Positions 7,113 through 11,471 of a stretch of DNA of 11,471 nt are shown piece by piece (the first letter of the stretch is position 1; each line of letters starts with the position of its first letter). Where the stretch lies: contig JAAZDZ010000336.1 in the NCBI GenBank assembly GCA_012512545.1, positions 1 through 11,471 of the forward strand, written 5' to 3'. The DNA comes from Alcaligenaceae bacterium. GTDB taxonomy: Bacteria; Pseudomonadota; Gammaproteobacteria; Burkholderiales; Burkholderiaceae_B. A program made the translations under genes and the position numbers. The notes beneath the pieces were generated by a model. The model was not told where the DNA came from and ran no database searches. It saw only the letters and a list, made by a program, of their open reading frames with translations.

Positions 7113-7781
7113 ATGCCTGATATTGATTTTTCTGACACGCTGGCCCTGATTCCCAAGGAAGATAAGCCCAATCTTCTGTTCGTGCTGTTGCACGGCGAAT
7201 CCGCAGGCCCCGAGCAGCTCTACCCTTTGGTGGAGGCCCTTAAAAAGGCTTTCCCTCTGGCCCTGTTGATTTTGCCGCCTGTCGGCGATGAGTCGCGCCT
7301 GGATGAACTGGCTGCGTTTGTGCGCAAGGTGCAGGGGCATTACGGGGTATCGGGAGAACAGACCGCTCTGGCGGGTTTTTCGCAAGGCGCCCGCATGGCG
7401 CTGGAAACCAGCCGTCGGCATGCCGATCTCGCCGGGCGGGTGCTGGCTTTTTCAGGGCTATATCAGGAAATGCCGGGCGCGTTGCCCGAAACCACCATGA
7501 TTCACTTCTTCCATGGGGCGGCCGATCAGCTGCTGCCTTTGTCTGAAGTGGAAACCCTGTTGCAGCGCCTGGGCGAAATCCAGGCTGATGTCACAGTAGA
7601 TGTGGCGTCACAAGTGGGGCATGAACTGCACCCGGCCTTGATTGAGCAGGCGATTGTCCGCCTGCAGACCTGCGTGCCGCTGCGCAGCTGGAAGGAAGCC
7701 TACGGCGAACTGGGCGCAGGCTCTCGTGGGGAAAATGACGCCTCTTCCGAGCCTTCATCCGAGCCGCCCACGCTGCATTGA
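7113..7781 (+). CDS. ypfH: YpfH-like alpha/beta-hydrolase esterase (phospholipase/carboxylesterase family)
   Basis: Cytosolic serine hydrolase resembling E. coli YpfH, a carboxylesterase with no known physiological substrate. The catalytic triad is readable: nucleophile elbow GFSQGA with Ser90, Asp138 in HGAADQLLPL, and His170 in VGHELHP. The oxyanion strand LLFVLLHG lies at 21-28. No signal peptide is seen. At 222 aa it is slightly shorter than E. coli YpfH (about 232). As I recall that protein, the segment after the second beta strand (here LILPPVGDESRLDELAAF) lacks about 20 residues, while a low-complexity Ser/Glu/Pro tail (DASSEPSSEPPT) is added. ATG 7113 has no obvious Shine-Dalgarno sequence. 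TAAAAT at 7078-7083, with CGGACA 16 nt upstream, is a possible promoter. It is divergent from imuA and converges on the NRDE gene with a 6-bp gap. Confidence is high for the fold and moderate for the YpfH subgroup. Confidence 0.85.
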   Translation: MPDIDFSDTLALIPKEDKPNLLFVLLHGESAGPEQLYPLVEALKKAFPLALLILPPVGDESRLDELAAFVRKVQGHYGVSGEQTALAGFSQGARMALETSRRHADLAGRVLAFSGLYQEMPGALPETTMIHFFHGAADQLLPLSEVETLLQRLGEIQADVTVDVASQVGHELHPALIEQAIVRLQTCVPLRSWKEAYGELGAGSRGENDASSEPSSEPPTLH

Positions 7782-7787
7782 ACGTGC

Positions 7788-8561
7788 TTACTCGGGCAAT
7801 ACAGGCCAGTCGTGACGCTCCACAGGCGTGCCTGTGCTGTCGTAGGTGGTTTCGCTGAAAATGCCTTTGCCTGCGGGGTCCAGAGCAATGATAGTGGAAC
7901 ACCGGGTGCCGTAGTCCGGGCTGACAATGAAAACACTGCTCAGCAGCCTTTCCATTTCCAGAGAAAGGCCCGTGCTGGGCAGGGCGTGGTCTTCCGGCTT
8001 CATGCCATCGCGCAGCGTTTCATAAATGGGTTCAAGATTTAATTCCTGCCCTTCTGGCGCCAGCGCTTCGAGGCGGCTGCGCAGGCGTTCCACCTTGGGC
8101 CAGGGGGTGTCAAGAGCGTGGTTTGACAAGGCATAGCGGCCTTCAGTCAAAGCGACGGGGCCGGTGCTGGCAGCATGATTGCCAACATACCAGGCGTGCG
8201 CGCCCTGGCCGACAATCAGGTTGAAACCGTTGTAATGGCCCGCCTTTGAATATATATACTTTGTATATTCTTCTGGCGATACGTCATTTTGCAAAAAGTG
8301 GCTGACCAGATGCCCCCGGCTTTCCAGTCCTTCGCGTTGAGCGCCAGGGTCGCGAAAGTTGGTCAGCAAAGCCCAGCGCTGCTTGCGGGCCAACCCCAGC
8401 CAGGTTCCCCCGGCAGTGAGATCACGCCCGGCAATCACCTGGGGCGCTTCTGGCCAGGGGCGCGCGGTCAGGGCGGCTCTTTGATGGAATTCGTCGCGGT
8501 TGGCGGCGATGAAAACAGGCCAATGGGGATGCATCCCAAGGCTGAGATAAGCAATGCACAT
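7788..8561 (-). CDS. NRDE family protein (TANGO2-like)
   Basis: Member of the NRDE/TANGO2 family, cytosolic proteins with an Ntn-hydrolase-like fold and a conserved Cys2. Eukaryotic members have been linked to heme trafficking; the bacterial role is not settled. Visible motifs are MCIAYL at the N-terminus, the eponymous AANRDEFHQR (NRDE at 21-24), GRDLTAGGTWLG at 45-56, ALLTNFRDP around 64-72, GFNLIVG at 112-118 and LSNHALDTPWPKV at 145-157. GTRCSTIIAL lies near the C-terminus. At 257 aa the length is normal for the family. It starts 8 nt after the pbpG stop and is probably cotranscribed with it. The stretch before its ATG is pyrimidine-rich with no Shine-Dalgarno sequence, which suggests coupling to pbpG translation. 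A local AT-rich patch at 8249-8270 (encoding EYTKYIYS) contains a small hairpin but stays in frame. Confidence 0.93.
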   Translation of the reverse strand: MCIAYLSLGMHPHWPVFIAANRDEFHQRAALTARPWPEAPQVIAGRDLTAGGTWLGLARKQRWALLTNFRDPGAQREGLESRGHLVSHFLQNDVSPEEYTKYIYSKAGHYNGFNLIVGQGAHAWYVGNHAASTGPVALTEGRYALSNHALDTPWPKVERLRSRLEALAPEGQELNLEPIYETLRDGMKPEDHALPSTGLSLEMERLLSSVFIVSPDYGTRCSTIIALDPAGKGIFSETTYDSTGTPVERHDWPVLPE

Positions 8562-8569
8562 AGAAAAAA

Positions 8570-9460
8570 TCAGGAACCGCTGGAGGCCATGGCGAGCGTG
8601 CGGTTGCCCGCTTTAACCAGCTGGCGCAGACGGTTGGCGTCGCCCACGCGGGCAGAACGGGCATCGGCGTTCAGCAGCACAATGGCCAGGTCGCGATTGT
8701 CGATGCGGGTCAGCATTACCAGGCATTGGCCTGCTTCATTGATGAAGCCGGTCTTGGACACGCGGATATCCCAGTCATAGCGTTTGACCAGACGGTTGGA
8801 GTTGTTGTAAGTAAGCTGGCGGCCCCGATTGACGGTGAATACTTCGGTGTCGTCGGTGGCATAGTGGCGAACCAGCGGGTGCTTGTCGGTGGCTCGCAGC
8901 AGTTTGACCAGATCGTGCGAAGTGGCGACGTTATCGCTGGACAAACCGGTGGGTTCCACAAACCGGCTGTGGCGCATGCCCAGAGCGCGCGCCTTGTCAT
9001 TCATGGCGCGTACAAAGGCAGGTAGCCCGCCGGGGTAATGGCGGCCCAGCGCATTGGCAGCGCGGTTTTCAGACGACATCAGCGACAGATGCAGCATTTC
9101 GCCGCGAGTCAGGCGGGTTCCGACCGCCAGGCGAGAACGCGAATAACGCATGCGATCGACATCGGCATCGGCAATGCTCAGCACTTCGTCCATGGGCAAG
9201 CCGGATTCCAGCACCACCAGGGCTGTCATTAGCTTGGTGATGGACGCAATCGGGCGGAGTGCATCGCTGTTTTTTTCGTAGATCCGGCTTCCGTCTTGCA
9301 GGTCGTAGACCAGCGCGACTTCCGCCCGCAGAGCGGCGTCCAGGGCGTCGGGGCCGGACTGCGCCTGAAGATGCGGCGTAAAGGAAAGCACACTGACGGC
9401 CCCCAGGCAGAGCGCCGGGCGGCGGGCGAATCGCGAGAAAAGGGCAAAGAAGTTGGGCAT
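8570..9460 (-). CDS. pbpG: D-alanyl-D-alanine endopeptidase, PBP7 type
   Basis: Periplasmic low-molecular-mass penicillin-binding protein of the peptidase S11 family, which cleaves D-Ala-mDAP cross-links in peptidoglycan during remodelling. Numbered from ATG 9460 (296 aa), the three active-site motifs are SITK (Ser73, Lys76), SEN (130-132) and KTG (236-238, within VSKTGFINEAG). GRHYPGG and the FVEPTGLSSDN segment are also typical. Residues 1-34 form a signal peptide: basic FARR, a hydrophobic stretch LCLGAVSVLSF, then probable cleavage near HLQAQS. ATG 9460 is preferred over 9487 because a candidate -10 (GATAAT on the minus strand, 9493-9498) would start the transcript at about 9486, and because the signal peptide looks natural from there; the Shine-Dalgarno sequence is weak for both. 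The following NRDE gene is 8 nt away, so the two probably form an operon. Confidence 0.93.
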   Translation of the reverse strand: MPNFFALFSRFARRPALCLGAVSVLSFTPHLQAQSGPDALDAALRAEVALVYDLQDGSRIYEKNSDALRPIASITKLMTALVVLESGLPMDEVLSIADADVDRMRYSRSRLAVGTRLTRGEMLHLSLMSSENRAANALGRHYPGGLPAFVRAMNDKARALGMRHSRFVEPTGLSSDNVATSHDLVKLLRATDKHPLVRHYATDDTEVFTVNRGRQLTYNNSNRLVKRYDWDIRVSKTGFINEAGQCLVMLTRIDNRDLAIVLLNADARSARVGDANRLRQLVKAGNRTLAMASSGS

Positions 9461-9506
9461 GGCGGCACCGCGACGGCAGTAATGCATGCGATATTATCAG
9501 AAAAAC

Positions 9507-9549
9507 ATGAAGAATTAATAGCTTACGTGCATTTCTTCATTGTTTTTTT
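9507..9549 (+). other. Inverted repeat followed by a T7 run (weak terminator-like or operator-like element)
   Basis: ATGAAGAA (9507-9514) and TTCTTCAT (9533-9540) form a perfect 8-bp inverted repeat around an 18-nt AT-rich loop. TG and seven T's follow. As a plus-strand terminator it is weak, because the stem is AT-rich and the loop long, and no plus-strand gene needs it. As an operator it would lie just upstream of the pbpG promoter. Its function is unproven. Confidence 0.3.
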
Positions 9550-9601
9550 AAGTACTGAACCGATTGCTGCCGGATTTCTTGCGTTTTATTGAATGAGAGT
9601 G

Positions 9602-10066
9602 CTACAGGGCGAGCGCGAGAAATTTCGTGCCTGGAACGGGGTTGAAGCTGACAGGTTCCGCAGGCTCGAAACCCATTGATTGGTAGAGCTTCTGCGCTGC
9701 GGTGAACTCAGGCAGAACGTCCAGGCAGATGCGCGAGTAGCCGGCAAGCCTGGCTTCGCTCAATATCGCCTCTACGAGCAATCGACCCAGATTTCTCCCA
9801 CGCGCGGCAGGACGGACATAAACACGCTTCATCTCGCACGTTGATTCATCCACGCAGCGCAACGCCGCGCAGCCAAGAACGGCGCCGCCTTCGCACGCTA
9901 AAAGAAGACGGCCTTCCGGGGCGGCGTACTTGCCAGGAAGCCCTGCAAACTCTGTTTCGTAGTCCTGAAAGCCAAGGTTGGCAGTCGGGCTGTTTACATA
10001 CTCGCGGAAGATAGAGATAACGTCGTCTCGATCAGCCGGGAAAAGCGCTTGTCGAATGATGAACAT
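9602..10066 (-). CDS. GNAT family N-acetyltransferase
   Basis: Cytosolic acetyl-CoA-dependent acyltransferase of the GNAT superfamily, 154 aa, which is a normal single-domain length. The central strand CEMKRVYVRP (77-86) leads into the acetyl-CoA pyrophosphate loop RGRNLGR (89-95), matching R/Q-x-x-G-x-G/A with a Leu-Gly ending. ICLDVLPEF (113-121) and AAQKLYQSMGFEPAEP (124-139) are the usual motif B with the LY...GF signature. The acceptor substrate cannot be read from the sequence. ATG 10066 has no Shine-Dalgarno sequence. It is separated from pbpG by about 140 bp without a clear terminator, and is divergent from the antitoxin gene across 169 bp. Confidence 0.9.
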   Translation of the reverse strand: MFIIRQALFPADRDDVISIFREYVNSPTANLGFQDYETEFAGLPGKYAAPEGRLLLACEGGAVLGCAALRCVDESTCEMKRVYVRPAARGRNLGRLLVEAILSEARLAGYSRICLDVLPEFTAAQKLYQSMGFEPAEPVSFNPVPGTKFLALAL

Positions 10067-10223
10067 GAAAAGGAATGTTTAAATGATGCGTGCCATTTGG
10101 CGCCGGTGCGGGGCAGTGACCAACTTTGATAGTAACGACAAAGGTGACGCACGTGAAGCGTGATATCTTCTCTCCAGCATTGACGCACATTAAACTTTTT
10201 GACTCAATATTGGGGAACAAATC

Positions 10224-10228
10224 AGGGG
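10224..10228 (+). promoter_or_regulatory. Ribosome binding site of the antitoxin gene
   Basis: AGGGG lies seven nucleotides before ATG 10236 and fixes this start. A possible promoter further up is TTGACG (10180-10185) with CAATAT (10205-10210), but the 19-nt spacer makes it weak. Confidence 0.7.
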
Positions 10229-10235
10229 TGTAACC

Positions 10236-10568
10236 ATGCAGACATTCACCATACGTGAACTACGTGAACGCTCTGGAGAACTGAGCCGCGAAGCCGAGGA
10301 AGGCCGCCTGTCGCTGGTCACCCGACACGGTCAGCCGCTGTTCGTGAGTGTGCCGTTTACCGAAGAACTGCTCCAATCCGGCGTGCATACCGTGCTGGCC
10401 GTCAGCTTGTTCAAGGCCGGGGAGATCACCTCTGCCCGCGCCGCCAAGCTTGCCCGGATGAGCCTGGCGCAGTTTTTAGCGCACCTGAGCGACCAGGGTA
10501 TCCCGGTGGTGGACTACAGCCCAACGGAACTGAAGCAGGAACTCTCCAACTTTGATGCTGCAAAATGA
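10236..10568 (+). CDS. Two-domain antitoxin: Phd-like N-terminus with UPF0175-like C-terminus (toxin lost)
   Basis: Residues 1-45 (TIRELRERSGELSREAEEGR, then LSLVTRHGQPLFVSVPF) resemble Phd/YefM prevent-host-death antitoxins, which bind their own promoter. Residues 50-103 (LAVSLFKAGEITSARAAKLA, then RMSLAQFLAHLSDQGIPVVDYS) resemble the helical UPF0175 domain, usually paired with PIN-domain (DUF3368) RNase toxins. The expected role is a DNA-binding antitoxin and autorepressor. The stop overlaps, as ATGA, the start of a 24-codon stub of the expected toxin, so the antitoxin is orphaned. At 110 aa with a good RBS and no internal damage, it appears intact. The full-length gene behind it is mrr, 86 bp downstream. 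The 9-bp tandem repeat TACGTGAAC at 10252-10269 lies in its 5' coding region. The domain assignments come from recalled family sequence patterns. Confidence 0.8.
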   Translation: MQTFTIRELRERSGELSREAEEGRLSLVTRHGQPLFVSVPFTEELLQSGVHTVLAVSLFKAGEITSARAAKLARMSLAQFLAHLSDQGIPVVDYSPTELKQELSNFDAAK

Positions 10569-10639
10569 TGCGGCCTATCGCTGTATCAGACGCAAGGCCG
10601 TTGATCGCACTTATTTTGACAGCAGGCAGAAACGAATAG
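10565..10639 (+). pseudogene. Remnant of a PIN-domain (DUF3368-type) toxin gene, 5' end only
   Basis: The frame opening at ATG 10565, in an ATGA overlap with the antitoxin stop, reads MMRPIAVSDARPLIAL and then ILTAGRNE before a TAG at 10637-10639. The first part matches the start of DUF3368 PIN toxins, which typically open with a strand carrying the first catalytic Asp followed by a PLI(A/N)L helix start. After LIAL (about 10612) the resemblance ends, and about 130 further residues, including the remaining acidic residues, are absent. The next gene starts 15 nt later, so no room remains for the missing part in any frame. The stub cannot be a nuclease. The junction lies between about 10612 and 10654. 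Confidence 0.75.
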
Positions 10640-10642
10640 GTG

Positions 10643-10647
10643 AAGGA
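10643..10647 (+). promoter_or_regulatory. Ribosome binding site of mrr
   Basis: AAGGA lies seven nucleotides, nearly all A, before ATG 10655. This is the strongest initiation signal in the window and supports the mrr start. No obvious promoter lies between the antitoxin and mrr, so read-through from the antitoxin promoter is possible. Confidence 0.8.
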
Positions 10648-10654
10648 AAAAAAT

Positions 10655-11471
10655 ATGGCAATCCCGGATTTTCAAAGTGTAATGCGGCCTGTGCTTTTAG
10701 CCGTTGCCAATGGGGAAACGCTATCACTTAGCCGCCTGAGGGAGAAAGTAAGCAGCTTTCTTCAACTGAGCGAAGCTGAACTTCATGAACGACTGCCTTC
10801 TGGAAAGCAAACGGTGATCAATAACCGTATCGGTTGGGCGCGCACCTATCTGAATAAAGCAGGCATGCTTCATATTCCATCCCGAGGGATGGTTAAAATT
10901 ACTGAACGGGGCTTGGAAGCATTACAAACAGGCCCAGAACGTATCACTGTAGCGTGGTTGAAGCGTTATCCTGAATTTGCCAGTTTTCATGCTCCAAAGC
11001 CCTCTGAGGGCCGCTCTGGTGCAGAGCCAGAAGAACTGCAAGTAGAGGCCACACCGGATGAGCAGCTGGCTAACGCATATCAGGAATTAATGCAATCGCT
11101 TGCTGATGAGTTGCTGATTCAGGTTCGGACTTCCAGCCCCACTTTTTTTGAACAACTGGTAGTCGATCTGATGATCGCCATGGGATATGGCGGATCTCGT
11201 AAGGAAGCAGGCAATGCAACTCAGGCGACCAATGATGACGGTATTGACGGAATTATCAAGGAAGACAAGCTCGGACTGGATGTTATTTACCTGCAAGCCA
11301 AACGTTGGACTAATACGGTACACCGTCCTGAAATCGACAAATTCATTGGCGCTTTGACACGCCAAAGAGCCCGAAAAGGGGTTTTCATTACTACCTCTGA
11401 CTTTTCCGCAGGTGCCCGAGAAGCAGCGCTGGGTCTGGATATCAAGGTGGTTTTGATCGATGGTATAGAGC
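10655..11471 (+). CDS. mrr: Mrr-type restriction endonuclease (3' end beyond the window)
   Basis: Type IV restriction endonuclease resembling E. coli Mrr, which cuts DNA carrying methylated bases. The frame is open from ATG 10655 to the window end (272 codons plus one base); E. coli Mrr has 304 aa, so about 30 residues are probably missing. Residues 1-95 form the winged-helix Mrr N-terminal domain (MAIPDFQSVMRPVL; INNRIGWARTYLNKAGM at 55-71; then the RGMVKITERGLEAL region). A charged linker (105-140) leads to the PD-(D/E)xK-like nuclease domain: FFEQLVVDLMIAMGYGGSR at 164-182, DDGIDG with Asp198, and YLQAKRW with Gln214 and Lys216, the family's D...QxK active site. KGVFITTSDFSAGARE at 241-256 is a further Mrr signature. 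Codon use is more AT-rich than in the imu genes, which suggests horizontal acquisition. Confidence 0.92.
   Translation, partial: MAIPDFQSVMRPVLLAVANGETLSLSRLREKVSSFLQLSEAELHERLPSGKQTVINNRIGWARTYLNKAGMLHIPSRGMVKITERGLEALQTGPERITVAWLKRYPEFASFHAPKPSEGRSGAEPEELQVEATPDEQLANAYQELMQSLADELLIQVRTSSPTFFEQLVVDLMIAMGYGGSRKEAGNATQATNDDGIDGIIKEDKLGLDVIYLQAKRWTNTVHRPEIDKFIGALTRQRARKGVFITTSDFSAGAREAALGLDIKVVLIDGIE

Noticed and set aside
7821..7836. Perfect palindrome CACAGGCGTGCCTGTG near the convergent ends of the esterase and NRDE genes
   Set aside because: It lies inside the NRDE coding region, has no T-run on either side and leaves almost no loop, so it does not work as a terminator.
8249..8270. AT-rich patch with a small hairpin (ATATAC-TTT-GTATAT) inside the NRDE gene, at first sight like a promoter or LexA site
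   Set aside because: It lacks CTGT/ACAG, is in frame and encodes Tyr/Ile/Lys-rich sequence. A regulatory role is not supported.
10568..10690. ATGCGGCCT present at both the toxin stub start and codon 10 of mrr
   Set aside because: A nine-base match without extension; likely chance.

Overview
The window looks like a chromosomal segment of a betaproteobacterium, most likely Burkholderiales and perhaps Alcaligenaceae. This is an inference from the GC-rich codon use, the imuA-imuB-dnaE2 mutagenesis cassette behind a CTGT-N8-ACAG LexA box, and the overall style of the proteins. No rRNA or other marker fixes the taxon.

Layout. (1) 123-1223, plus strand: an Old Yellow Enzyme-type flavin ene-reductase. 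(2) 1247-1297: a strong bidirectional hairpin terminator that separates it from the convergent genes. (3) 1323-7016, all minus strand and read right to left: imuA, imuB, dnaE2 (imuC) and yqeY, packed tightly (32-nt overlap, 27-nt gap, 35-nt gap). A perfect LexA operator overlapping a promoter -10 element sits at 7026-7041. This is the SOS-induced translesion synthesis ('mutasome') operon, with a tRNA-amidase-related gene, yqeY, at its distal end. (4) 7113-7781, plus strand: a YpfH-type serine esterase, divergent from imuA. (5) 7788-9460, minus strand: pbpG (a periplasmic D,D-endopeptidase) followed after 8 nt by an NRDE/TANGO2-family gene. (6) 9602-10066, minus strand: a GNAT acetyltransferase. 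(7) 10236 to the end, plus strand: an accessory-looking, more AT-rich stretch. It holds a two-domain antitoxin (Phd-like plus UPF0175-like), a 24-codon stub of its expected PIN-domain toxin, and the first 272 codons of an Mrr-type restriction endonuclease that runs off the window.

How the parts work together. On DNA damage, LexA release should switch on imuA-imuB-dnaE2. ImuB bridges the sliding clamp, ImuA and the error-prone polymerase DnaE2 to bypass lesions, at the cost of mutations. The right end looks like a defence or stress island in which a toxin gene has been cut down and an Mrr nuclease gene now occupies the place just behind the antitoxin. The rest are ordinary housekeeping genes.

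Most notable observations: the ImuB N-terminus appears shortened; imuB and dnaE2 share one reading frame with a single stop between them; yqeY lies inside the SOS transcription unit; and the antitoxin is orphaned, with an Mrr nuclease in the toxin position. There is no gene-free stretch longer than 300 bp, and I saw no tRNA, rRNA, CRISPR array or insertion sequence.
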